Below are positions 53,846-64,000 of a stretch of DNA of 64,000 nucleotides, in pieces. Location: contig CAZKLD010000005.1 in the NCBI GenBank assembly GCA_964553745.1, positions 1 to 64,000 on the forward strand. The letters run 5' to 3'. The notes under the pieces are model-generated. The model saw only the letters and a list, made by a program, of their open reading frames with translations, had not been told where the DNA came from and searched no databases. The position numbers and the translations under genes were made by a program. Origin of the DNA: STC-113 sp964553745 (GTDB lineage: Bacteria; Patescibacteriota; Gracilibacteria; BD1-5; UBA2023). Within the stretch, counting starts at the first letter, position 1; every line of letters begins with the position of its first letter.

Positions 53846-55333
53846 TTAAAAATTAAATCATAGCTTGATTCTTTCCAGCCAATGAGTTCTCGGAAGCGGA
53901 AGATTGTTTTTTTGGAGAAATTCTATCTCCAGGGGCACTATCCTGTATGAGTTCCCATCCTCTCAAAGTATCACTTTTTTGAGTATCTCTTTGTTTATCT
54001 GCCAATTTCAATTCGCATCAAATCATTCATAATCTCACAGCTCAGTTGCTTTGACTGTCTCTGAATTTTCTGGGATGTCGACTTTAAGCTCTTTTTCTCT
54101 CCACATGAATCATCGCATCGCAGCTTCATCTTTTGATAATCAGGCATTGAACATCGATGCGACCGTATCATTGAAGAAATAGGGATTCATTGAGGCGGGG
54201 AAGCTTTCTCACAGGATTCAATCGAGTTCCATTTGCATGAATATCTTATCCGATAGTTCGAACCATTCTTCTTCTGAATATTGCTTATTGAGGATGCAGA
54301 ATTTCTTGTTCTTGAGCCCCACACATCATAAGCAATAAGAACATTCATCAAGCAAGAAGCTGTAGAAATTATTAACTCAATTGTTATTATGGAAGCACAT
54401 GTAAATATGCTCTCAGCCGGCAGCCATGACTCAATACATATCAGATCAGATCGGAGAACCGGCATTATATGTGTCGTAGATATTCTTGTTTCAGGTCGGC
54501 AGTCACACTAGGACTACGTTTTTTCAATCAGTGACACGATAATTATATACTCAGTTGTTAAGGTTTTCACTGTAAAAATTAAGCGATCAAGTCGTTTTGA
54601 TGCTTCAGACATTTCATGATTTCACTTTTTCCTTTACGTGGAGCGATTCGAACCAGGACTTATTCTTGAGGAGCTCTTCTTTTTTGGTCTTATACTCTTC
54701 TTTCGCATATTGCTTATTATTTATCTGATATGATTGGTTTTCGAGTCAATTGCAGGATATGCAGTCATGACATCAGATGAGATTCGTCGAGAACCAGACA
54801 TCTGACGAATTGAGGATATTCTGAGAATAAAATATATTCGAGCTTTTTAGGATTCCTGAGCTCATGTATACGTTCTCTGAGCTATCCCAAACCATAACGG
54901 AATTGAGGATATTTCTAGAATTATCCTTTATATTTACGCTGTAAAGCACATTTTCACATCAGGATACTACAGTGAAGCTGAGATATGAGTTCTTGACGAA
55001 AATGCTTATCTCAGAGAAATCGCAATTCTCAGATCCGATATTTATCGTAGAGGGCAGCTTGATGCTCTTGTAAAGGGGTATGAAATTATCGAAAAAACTT
55101 CAGCTGAAATCATAATTGAGTCATCTGTCGGTGAAGCTTTCACGTTCCGCATCGAAGAGAAGCATGCTTTGCACTCAAGAGATCCTGTCCGTTTCTGGAT
55201 ATCTTGAAATCAATCAGCCGTTTTTCTGGAGGACTAGGGTATCCCAGCTCATTATTTCCATGACGAAATCATTCCAGGAGGATTTCTTCCTCCTGTCGGC
55301 TATTTTCTTTTGCCAGATGTTCAGTTTTCCCAT
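53846..55333 (-). CDS. Zinc-ribbon paralogue 3, divergent and shortened
   Basis: 495 aa. It keeps the core of the family (GLNYDFSGSFFDNF, GCENVLYSVN, CHDCISCNGLENQSYQINNK, GCVGLKNKKFCILNKQYSEE). It lacks the N-terminal CxxC module and the C-terminal ribbon; it begins MGKLNIWQKKIADRR and ends LERIKLGFNF. It may be a decaying or specialised copy, or a partner of the full-length members. The C-terminal FYRK-type helix is present as LEIEFLQKNNLPLPR. Confidence 0.8.
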
Positions 55334-55544
55334 AAACAGATAAAAAACCATATAATGACCATAGCTTATGCAGTTTTTCTGTTTTTTCAAATAAAATTAA
55401 AGTTTAACCGTCATGTAACAATGGTATCTTTCTTCCGGCAATGTATTTGACTTATGGCTTCAGAAGCAAATCTTTTTGCTTTTTCAAATAAAATGATATA
55501 TTCGAATTCGAATCCGTATCAATTATATTACTAACGAATCACAT

Positions 55545-56882
55545 ATGGAGCTTGATTTTTTCCTAAAGATATTAGTGGCATCTGTCTTATGAGGGCTTAT
55601 TTGACTGGAGCGGGATATTTCGCATAAGAACCAGCTGGAGCAATTCGCATGATTGAGATCATATGCCCTCATTGCATTCCTGGGAGCGATATGAACTATA
55701 CTCGATCAGGTTTTTGTGACAAAATTCATTTTCTCGATAACCCTGTTCGTGCTATTTTCTCTTATCGTAGCAAGCGCATACATATATGCAGCCTTTAAGA
55801 AAAATGATATCGGGATAACAAGCGAACTTGCGGCATTCCTGACTTTTTTCATATGAACATTTGTCTGACTGGGGTTCTTGAAAGTTTCGATAATATTCAC
55901 TATAACATTGATACTGATAATTTCACTCAAAGAATGATCGATAAAATTGAAAGAAAGAATCTGAAAGGATGAATTCATGCACACCCTAAAATTTGCAGTT
56001 ATAGCATTTGTGGTGCTTCCATTGCTTCCTGATGCAAAATTCTCAATCTGAAACCTCTTATCATTCCTATGAATGGCTGAATCTTGAATCACTCATCCGA
56101 TTATGAATATGGCATTCTTCAATCCTTATTCTGTATGGTTTTTTGTCGTTGTGATGTCAGCGGTGTGATATGTCTGATATGTGCTTTCTAAGATTTTCGG
56201 CAAGAATTCTTCCGTTGTCCTATCTAGTCTGATCTGATGAATGGTCTCATCGACAGCAGTCACTGCGACTATGTCAGAAAACAGCAAAGCAGACGTGAAG
56301 AATCCGTATATCTATGTTATGTGAGTTCTTGCGGCGAACTCAGTCATGCTCATAAGGGTAGTGTGAATTGTCTTGGTTTTGAATATTGCCTTATTGAAAA
56401 ACCTTTATCTGCCGGCACTGCTTATGCTAGTGTGATTTGCAGTCGTCATGCTCTATTCATACCGAAAATCAAAAGAAGCCGCCTCTAAGACCAAAGTTGA
56501 TCTAGATGAAAAAATGGAAAGTCCTTTCTCACTAGCTCCCGCACTCAAGTTCTGATTATTCATCCTTTTCATCAAATTCATCGCCTGAATCTGACTTTTG
56601 TATAAAGAGTTATTCTTGGGGGATTTCTTCTATTACATCTTCTGAATAATCTCATGATTTGCCGATGTTGATGCAATAACTCAGACAATGGCCACACAAT
56701 CGCAAGAGTGATCGGTTACCGCCAAATTAGCAATAACTACAATTCTGCTCGCAGTCATGTCAAATAATGTAGTGAAAAGCTCCATGGCATATAAATTCTG
56801 ATGAAAAGTCTACTGAAAGATAGTGATGGGTGCTTTCTGATTATCGATAGTTCTCGGATTGGCGGGGATATTTCTGAGTTAA
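55545..56882 (+). CDS. MgtC/DUF4010 family membrane protein
   Basis: 445 aa with about 12 hydrophobic segments. The N-terminal VLGGLIGLERDISHKNQLEQ, then FAGLRSYALIAFLGA, is the MgtC/SapB signature. The rest matches the DUF4010 layout (SSLIGGMVSSTAVTATMSE). Proposed roles concern magnesium homeostasis or acid response; no transport activity is shown. It is the only plus-strand gene between paralogues 3 and 4, converging on paralogue 4 with 3 bases between the stops. The 211 bases upstream are AT-rich and hold the palindrome TTCGAATTCGAA. Confidence 0.88.
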
Positions 56883-56885
56883 GAT

Positions 56886-58571
56886 CTAATTCAATTCCTG
56901 ATTATAGCAGCTTTCGCAATAGACAATCTCTTTCCTGTCTGGCGCATAAGTGGTCTTGATTCCTTCTCAGCATTTATCGCAGCTCCTGTCGAACAGCTTC
57001 CTTGGATTCCTTAGTTTCATTCTCTCTAGGTGCCTCTGGTCGGGGTGCCTTCTCGGGATCGGCAGAGAGTTCTTACGATAAAAGTCCAATTCCTGCTTTA
57101 TAATCCTGTAAGGCTTTCCTGTGATTTCGCAGGTGAGCGCCCAATTCAGGATGTCATCAGGTATATCTTTTATATCAAGAGGCAATTTCGATGCCGGTAT
57201 TATCTTTTCTACCTTGGGGTATGGCGATTCATAATCCGACCATTTTAATAATTCTTCGGAAATGACATGATCTCTTACTGTGGGATAATATTCCTGAGCC
57301 AATGTTTCATTGTATCAGAATGGGGAAATCGAGGAAGGAAAGAACTCTCACCATTCTTTATCTTTCCGCATCCGTTCAATAATTTCAGGCACCAGCCTTT
57401 CATACTCTTCCTTTGAGTATTGTTTATTGAGTATGCAATATCTCTTATGTATTAATCCGATACATCAGAAAAGATCTGAGGAAGAATAGCAGTGATCGCA
57501 GTAAAAAAGTTCTTTTGAACTATGGCAGAAATTAGAGGACAGAATTTGTGTTGAAAAATATGAGCTTACACATTCATAAAGCCTTGAACATTCGGTTCAA
57601 CAGTTGAAGATGTCATAGGTGTCCTTGGTTATTCCGTCGTAGCAATATTTACAATCTTCAGAATCCATCATATCATAGCATGAAATGCAATTTTCGGAGT
57701 TATTGAAGTAATCTCAGAGAATTTTTTCTGAACTTTCTGAATGGATGAATCTTCTCGGAATCCTATCTTGTTTTTCCTTTATCAGCATTTTCAGTTCCGG
57801 AGAATTCAGACGAGCAAGCTCTTTCAATCTTATTCCATAATCCTCTGCCTCGTATTGCTCATTGAAAATGCAATATTGTTTATTGTATGATCATGCACAT
57901 CAGAAACAGTTGCGGCATCAGATGCAATCGACGCAATATGCACAGTGGCTAATATCCTGACAATCCATGCAAAACCTTGAGTTGTGAGCATTATTGATTT
58001 TTATGCAACCATAGCAATCAGTCGATTCGATCGCCCATAGGCAATCCATCAAATCAGAAGAATTCAATCATACTCACGTGGAATAATAGGAATTTTTTAC
58101 ATCCCAGGCATTGAAAACAAGATAACAATCTTTTGAACCTTCGACATCATTTCAATATTCTATATTTTCGTTATCTTTGAGGACTAGGCTGAGTCTTGGA
58201 ACTTTTAATTGCAGATCTTGGAATTGTTCAAAGAATGACCTATTGAAATCAAATTCCCTAGCATAATCAAAAGGGTTCCATCTGTCAGACCACCAATCCT
58301 TCTGATTATAAACCCTATAAGGCTTGTCCGGAGAATAGATGGATATGATTTCCTTTCATGTTGCATCACAAGTCCTTTTATATAAATGCCTTTCATTACG
58401 CCATGAGAGCCTTCTCTGTTGCCGGCAATCAGGACAAAGCGAAGGCGATGGGATGGGATATCTGACTTCATTGAAAACCGGTGAAATCTTCTCGTAGAAT
58501 TCCAGATCTTTAGTAGTGATATCGAAATGCATTCAGCATCTGCAGATTCTAGTCTCTATTATTGTTTCCAT
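56886..58571 (-). CDS. Zinc-ribbon paralogue 4 of the tandem array
   Basis: 561 aa. The most canonical member: CRCGMHFDITTKDLEFYEK, YPIPSPSLCPDCRQQRRLSW, YSPDKPYRVYNQKDWW, a dense middle Cys run (CMDCQDISHCAYCVDCIGCR, then CFGCAGS), KRYCILNKQYSKEEYERL, and C-terminal SPFGYNETLA, SDYESPYP, RIIKQELDFYRK, HPDQRHLERM, RNPRKLFDRSCDKC and CESCY. The same ELxFY...PIP...CPDCRQ-RR or HPDQRH-RM pattern is seen at both ends of the protein. Function unknown. Confidence 0.87.
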
Positions 58572-58602
58572 GATATTATGATATTAATTAAAACCATAGT
58601 TT

Positions 58603-60336
58603 TTAGCGCATCTCATTATCAAAACATTTTTTGCAATATACTTTTTCAGTCCTGTCAGGCGAATTGGTTGTCATTATCTTTGCTCAGCATTTATCACATT
58701 TCCTGTCATAAAGCTTTATAGGGTTTCTTAATTGCATCCTATCATGATGCCGCTCATCAGGATGCCGTCGGGGAATCGGCAGAGAATTTTTCCTATAATA
58801 ATCCAATTCTTGCCTGATTATCCTGAATGGCTTCGCTGTGATTTCGCATTCTATGGCCCAATTTAGGATATCATCAGGAACATCAGTTATCAGATCCGGA
58901 AGTTTTGACGCAGGTATGACTTTATCGACTTTTGGGAATGGCTGCTTGTAATCATTCCATTTGATATTCAGTCCTCCTGGGAGAGGAGCTGGATGAGAGG
59001 GTATCGGATAATAATCATTGGCGACCGTCTCATTGTATCAGAAAGAAGATATAGAAGATGGGAAAAATTCTCACCATTCTCATGTCTTCCTCATATGCTC
59101 TATTATCCTTGGAACCTGCGCTTCATATTCTTCCTTTGTGTACTGTTTATTGAAGATGCAATACTTGGCGTTCCTTAGGCCTATGCACCCGAACAGATGG
59201 GATGAATAGAACAGTTCGGAAGAATAGAAGATATTGTCTGATTCGATTATATCATAAGAAAATGCCACCCTATTGCTTGTGCCGGCTCTCATGAATTCGT
59301 AGCTCAATTCATTCCTTCATCAGATCCCATCGTAGCAATCTTTTGAGTGTTCAGACATCAGGTATTTGGAATTCTCTATTCAGTTGACATCAAAACAATA
59401 ATAAGCATTGACTGAATTTTTCAGATTGTCTCAAAAACAATTATTGCAATTTACCAGATTAAGATCGGGGACTATGCTTGCTGACAATATGGAGTCGAAC
59501 AATTTTTTCAATTCCTGATTCTTAATGAATGAGCCGTTTTTGAATTCTTCAAGTTTTTTATAGTATTCTTCTTTCGTATATTCCTTGTTCTCTATGTGAT
59601 ATTTCTTGTTGTCCAGATTGGTGCAGAGCATGCAATCCGAACAGCCTATAAGATTTTTACTGAAATAACAATCCCGGCAATTCGTGCTGCTTATGAGATG
59701 CATAGTGTTAAAGCATTTGTCTAGAAAGACTCAGTTGTAGCAATTCTCAGATTCATTTATATTATAGCTGTCAAAGATATTTTTTGAGCTCCATATCCAT
59801 GATGAATAGTAGATATCTTCAGAGCCGTAATATACTACAGAGCTCAAATATGAGTTCTTGCATCACCTTATGTAATTATTGAAGTTGCAGTTTTCATTCT
59901 CTGAATTGAGAAGTCACAATCTTGGGATTTTCAACATCATTTCTTCAAACTGCCCGAAAAATCACCTGCTGAAATCAAAATCTTGTCAATATGACATTGG
60001 GTCCCATTTATCGGACCACCATTCTGACTGCTCATAAATCTTATATGGCTTGTCAGGAGAATACATCGAGATTATCTCTTTTCAGGTTGCATTGCAATTC
60101 CTTTTATAGAGATGCCTCTCATTCCTGAATGATAATCTTCTCTGCTGCCGGCAATCAGGGCATAAAGTGGGTGAAGGGATTGGACATTTCAATCATGACC
60201 CTTCGTGGCTATTCTGGAAAACTGGAGAAATCCTGTCATAGAATTCCAGATCCTTATCAGTGATATCGAATGATACAGAGCAATGGCGGCATTTTTTTGT
60301 CTCTGCGACAATCTCTCAACTTAGGGAATTTGACAT
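58603..60336 (-). CDS. Zinc-ribbon paralogue 5 of the tandem array
   Basis: 577 aa. CRHCSVSFDITDKDLEFYDR, CPDCRQQRRLSFRNERHLYK, MYSPDKPYKIYEQSEWW, repeats such as SENENCNFNNY and NCRDCYFSKNLIGCSDCML, then SSFGYNETVANDYYP, ASKLPDLI, DVPDDILNWAIECEIT, HPDERHHDRM and CDKC. Stop 32 bases from the start of paralogue 4. The 135 bases between its start and the divergent TrmB gene are AT-rich and contain a TATAAT-like box near 60427. Confidence 0.87.
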
Positions 60337-60471
60337 AATCATTTTTTTAAGTTGTAAACATTTTTCATTTATATTATTTTTCACATAATTGCAAATACAA
60401 TATTTTGCATTTAAGCATTAATATATTATAATAGCCAAAATAAGGTGTGATTATTTTTTCACAACAGTCTC

Positions 60472-61236
60472 ATGAAGATTCATGATTACCTTGAATATCT
60501 CTGATTTTCCAAGAAAGAATCAGAGATTTATCTTGCTCTCTATAAGCTTTGAACACAGCCAGCATCAATAGTCGCGAAATATATTTGATTTGAGAGAACC
60601 TACACTTATAAGGCTCTTAATGATTTCGCAGAAAAAAACCTTTTATCGGTCACTGAGAAAAACTGAATAAAACATTTTTTCATACCGGATATTTCAGTGC
60701 TAAAAAAATACCTCCAGAATCAAAAGGAGAGATATGGTAAGATGGAAGAGAATTTCCATATGATAGAAACCGAACTGCTCCAATACGATAAAAAATTCTC
60801 AACAAAGCTGCCGAAGATAAATATCCATGATTGACATGAATCTATTAAGAATCTTTACGAGGATATACTTGAAGAGGTGCTTGGCAATGGATATATCTCA
60901 ATAAAGATGTTCGCGTCTAATACGGTAATGTCACAGGATTGACGCAATGAGAATAAGAATAATTACACACGGGATTTCTTTGAAAAAATGAAGCTGAATA
61001 ATGTCCACGTCGATACCTTTCTCGGGAATTGAATATGGATCATGGAGTCAATCTGAAAGACTCAAGATCTTAATGAGCTTGCAAACCTTCCTGCCTCAAA
61101 CTCATCAATACAGATTTTTGTCGTGTGAAAAATTGTCTATATCCTTATATTCAAGGAGATACCTTATGGAATCAGATTTGATAGTGAAGATCTAGCCAGG
61201 GCGCTGCACTTCTTATTTGAGAATCTCAAAGTTTAA
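60472..61236 (+). CDS. TrmB family transcriptional regulator
   Basis: 254 aa. The N-terminal winged helix reads LEYLGFSKKESEIYLALYKL, IVAKYIGFERTYTYKALNDF and KNLLSV, the TrmB pattern. A coiled coil (about residues 80-105) joins it to a C-terminal ligand-type domain. TrmB proteins control sugar transport in archaea and some bacteria; several CPR genomes carry relatives. Divergent from paralogue 5 and so a possible controller of the array. Its stop overlaps that of the converging MFS gene. Confidence 0.85.
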
Positions 61237-62441
61237 TCTCACTTCTGATCAATTCCATAAATCAGGCCATGTTTCATCTGCGGAACAGGGCTTTTATTTA
61301 TGAAAATGAGTCAGATGACCATGAATATCCCGAATATCAGCAACGGTATCTTTTGGCTTCATAATCAATCGCTCATATATCAATAAATTATAGGTCAGAT
61401 AAAAGATCATATCTGTGTGATGAATCCGAATATCCCGAATTCGAATCATGATTTACTGGAATCTATAAGATTGCTGTATTCCGATCTCATCAGAGATTGT
61501 GTATTTCAAACGACAAGTCATCACAATATCAGGGTTATGATTAGTCAGGCATATCAGATGCCTATTATAAGCGAAATGATAGCTATTACCCATATGACAA
61601 CCATTATATTCATTGATTTCCGTTCTCATAGCTTATTGAATAATCTTGATCAATATATGGTCGCTGGTAACCCGATAAGCTGTACCAGTAACATGCAGAC
61701 TCATGCTATTGTCAGCGATAGCTTCAGCTCCCCGGTTACATATGTGCCGAAAAAAAGCAGAATCACTGTGATGCACTCGCTTATGAGCCAATATCAGAAT
61801 AATAGCTTGAGTTTCGTCTTGCTTGTGATCGGTTTCTCCTGTCTTTCCCTTTTTTTGATTTCAATTTTTGAATTTTTTATTCAGATTACGCTGATAAGCG
61901 AAAAAATCATATAAAATACGCTGATGAAAATGAAAATCAAGGGATTATATGTTCAAAAGATCTTTTGCAGCAACATTATGACGATGAGTCATATTATTCA
62001 TCAAAGATATCCGAAACCCCAGGCAAATCAGCTGAATTCATGACTATCCTTTTTATTTACAAGCTGAGACAGCAGTCAATTATATACGGAAATCGATCAG
62101 ATATAGAATCAATTGGCAACCATATATATCCAAAAAACATATTTAGGGTCAGCATATATCGCATATCAGAGCATCAGTGAGAATAGGAATGCCGATGCCA
62201 CAAGGCCTAAAAATGGCTTTATGAAGTCTCATTTCCTATCAGCAGATCTTCAGGCTAATATTCATATGACAACACCTAAGACTGTAGATATTCAATTCGC
62301 CAATCACCATGAACCAAGGGTCAATCAATGATTTATGAGCACAACACTGAAATAAGTAGGCAAAAGATAATTCTGCAATACTATACCGTATGCAGAATTC
62401 GCAAAATCATAAAAACCGTAAAAGATCTTAAGCTTTTTCAT
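61233..62441 (-). CDS. UMF1/Atg22-like MFS transporter
   Basis: 402 aa, 12 predicted helices. YGFYDFANSAYGIVLQNYLL at the start and ANGFYIGSISVYNGLLSQLV are the UMF1 (Atg22-like) pattern. Such carriers export amino acids or other small solutes. The start at Met 62441 is favoured over upstream in-frame codons because the helix pattern begins there. Nearly all helix glycines are TGA. Confidence 0.85.
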
Positions 62442-62564
62442 GAGAGATCGGTTATGACAATATATTTCTGATTCTATAAGATAAAATAAAAATGCAAGAT
62501 TATATGATTTGACTTTTTGACGAATCCACCTAATGTCATTGAAATAAAACAAAAAGGGGCGGAT

Positions 62565-62945
62565 ATGAAAAAAATTCTTGTTTCTGGAGTAAATCTGCTT
62601 CACTCCATCCTGGTGATCAACGTTTTACTCGGTTGGATATATCTGCCCGAAATCTATGCTTACTTCATTCTTGGAATACTGCTTATCCAGAAAACAAACG
62701 AGGGAAGATGTCCCTTGACTGATCTGGAATGGTATCTCCGAGGATGTTGGCCGGCCTGGAAGCATAGGGGTTGGTTTGCGTGGCAGATCGGAAGAGTCGG
62801 GATAAGGATTTCCGAGTCTACGGCAAATAGATTGCTCAGCTATGCAAGTATATTTGGCATTGGCTTTGCGGTCGTAAAATTATTTGACCTTCCGTGAAAG
62901 CGGAAGGTCAAAATCATTAAAACTAACAAATGACATTATGCATAG
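62565..62945 (+). CDS. DUF2784-like membrane protein, apparently imported, TGA stop read through
   Basis: Two or three helices with ILLIQKTNEGRCPLTDLEWY typical of DUF2784-type proteins. All ten glycines before 62895 are GGN. At 62895 a TGA follows KLFDLP and sits in the loop of a terminator-like hairpin (62885-62910), exactly where a stop would be in a standard-code donor. In this code it is Gly, and the frame continues 16 codons to TAG at 62943, giving a basic tail (GKRKVKIIKTNKG). The donor protein would be 110 aa from ATG 62565; here it is 126 aa. TTG 62517 is an alternative start. Confidence 0.75.
62885..62910 (+). terminator. Hairpin overlapping the ancestral stop of the DUF2784-like gene
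   Basis: Perfect stem TGACCTTCCG / CGGAAGGTCA with loop TGAAAG. The TGA in the loop is the ancestral stop candidate. No T run follows. Confidence 0.6.
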
Positions 62946-63510
62946 AATGATTCCTGTGATCGTTTACATGATTCTACCGATTGTAAGTTTTATTACAGTA
63001 TTATTCAAATTCAAGCCCAATCCTATTAAATTCATCACTATCATACATCTTTGACTTCTGATATCTATAATTACCAGCAGTTTGGCTTCTCCGCAGATCA
63101 TGATAATCATCTATCACGATCTGCCTATCTGGATATATCCTCTAATGATCCTCTTAAGCGGACTTGCATATATGTCTTTATGAAGAAAGTTCTGAACATA
63201 CTATATCATTTCAGTGCTTTTGCAGGATTTTTCAATGATCCTAATCGGTTATCATATTCTTTATATCCTCAATATCCCTATGCCATTGATGATGCTCTTG
63301 GTGGCTATTCCTTATCTTATTGCACATGTGGAGAAAATCCATAAAAGCGAGACGAGGAAGCTTCCTTACCTTTTGATTTTCTGTGTGATTGTAGGGATTT
63401 CAATTTTCATGAAGTTGCCATGATATATATTCATATCACATATTATCGGATGAACTTATCTTATAAAAAAAGGATATATACTTGAGGGATTCATAAAGGA
63501 AAGCATGTAG
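62938..63510 (+). CDS. Hypothetical membrane protein
   Basis: 190 aa, about five or six hydrophobic segments, starting MHRMIPVIVYMILPIVSF. TGA supplies Gly at six places, so unlike its upstream neighbour it belongs to the resident code. The ATG overlaps the read-through end of the DUF2784-like gene by 8 bases. No family recognised. It converges on paralogue 6. Confidence 0.7.
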
Positions 63511-63514
63511 CTTC

Positions 63515-64000
63515 TTATTTAGAATGCCTTCCATAACAGCTTTCACAATATATCATCTCTTTCTTTTCGGGAGAGCAGGTGGTTTTTATCTCTTTGTTGC
63601 ATTTAGCGCATACTGTATCATATAATTTTCTCTGATTTCTTCTTTTAATCCTTTCCAGATGTCTTTGATCCGGGTGCTTTTTTGGGATCTGGATATTATT
63701 GCCAATATAAAATAGCAGTTCTTGTTTTGTTATCCTGAATGGTTTTTTTGTCGATTCGCACTTGAGTATTCAATTCAGAAGTTCTCTCGTGTTATTGCCT
63801 GCAATTTCTTCCGAAACTTCATTTTTGTCATACTGTGATATCTCTAGGGGTTCATAGAATTCTCAATCATATCAGTTCTGCTTTTCATAATCTGACCATT
63901 TGAATATTGCTTTGTCATTCGTTGAGATGCGATTAATCGCGTCTCAACGGTTAATCGGATAATTATCGCTTGCAAGCGTCTCATTATATCAGAAAGGCGA
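63515..64000 (-). CDS. Zinc-ribbon paralogue 6, 5' end beyond the window
   Basis: The last 161 aa are visible. SPFGYNETLASDNYP, FKWSDYEKQ, then KCESTKKPFRITKQELLFY, KKHPDQRHLERIKRRNQRKL and CAKC...CESCYGRHSK match the C-terminal modules of the array. The IIPASKLP box is missing and replaced by EPLEISQYDKNEV, so this member is divergent. Stop TAA at 63515. Confidence 0.85.

Noticed and set aside
1..64000. UGA read as tryptophan (code 4)
   Set aside because: TGAs sit at invariant Gly positions (DnaK, ClpB, PMM), and ordinary TGG Trp codons occur at conserved Trp positions.

Overview
The window reads as a genome of the Patescibacteria/CPR, in the Gracilibacteria or Absconditabacteria (SR1) lineages, that translates UGA as glycine (translation table 25). 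Read with the standard code almost every gene breaks at TGA. Read with TGA as Gly, long uninterrupted proteins appear, and the TGAs fall on invariant glycines: the DnaK start, the ClpB Walker A loop, the patatin GGGAARG motif and the phosphomannomutase metal loop. Real stops are TAA and TAG. The coordinates below were worked out by hand under that code. No family search was run, so all names rest on motif recognition.

Layout. 1-9.3 kb: a fibrinogen-like surface protein, FtsE, a cyclic-nucleotide-binding protein, an HD phosphodiesterase, a patatin phospholipase, an anchored thrombospondin-type-3 repeat protein and a very large DUF2339 membrane protein. 9.3-15.6 kb: a surface-glycan block (flippase, 1112-aa membrane protein, phosphomannomutase). 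15.6-23.2 kb: a GNAT enzyme, a PrgI/TraC-like/YraN operon divergent from secF, a tRNA-Arg locus with duplicated fragments, a beta-N-acetylhexosaminidase fused to an L,D-transpeptidase, and tRNA-Leu(GAG). 23.2-32.4 kb: a radical SAM protein, a nucleoside deoxyribosyltransferase-like protein, an ankyrin protein, tRNA-Leu(CAG), and a glycosyltransferase/ThrH/acyltransferase operon. 32.4-43.9 kb: a 1263-aa unknown protein, clpB and dnaK (both with a CIRCE-like operator) and a PP-loop tRNA-thiolation enzyme.

43.9-50.3 kb is accessory in character: two diverged 0.4-kb direct repeats flank one gene, and there is a candidate structured RNA and a free-standing DnaG-type zinc domain next to a methyltransferase. 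50.3-64 kb is dominated by six tandem paralogues (five complete, one running off the end) of a large Cys- and Asn-rich zinc-ribbon protein. They are interrupted only by an MgtC/DUF4010 membrane protein, a TrmB regulator, an MFS transporter and two small membrane proteins.

Three genes (1927, 15609 and 62565) encode glycine only with GGN and contain no internal TGA. They look like imports from standard-code bacteria, and the third appears still to carry a donor TGA stop that this host would read through. Recognisable promoters are TTGACA-like, 16 or 17 bp, TATAAT-like. Many genes are followed by hairpin-plus-T terminators. The strongest leads are the paralogue array, the fusion peptidoglycan enzyme, the GGN-only imports, the pseudoknotted RNA candidate and the duplicated tRNA 3' ends.
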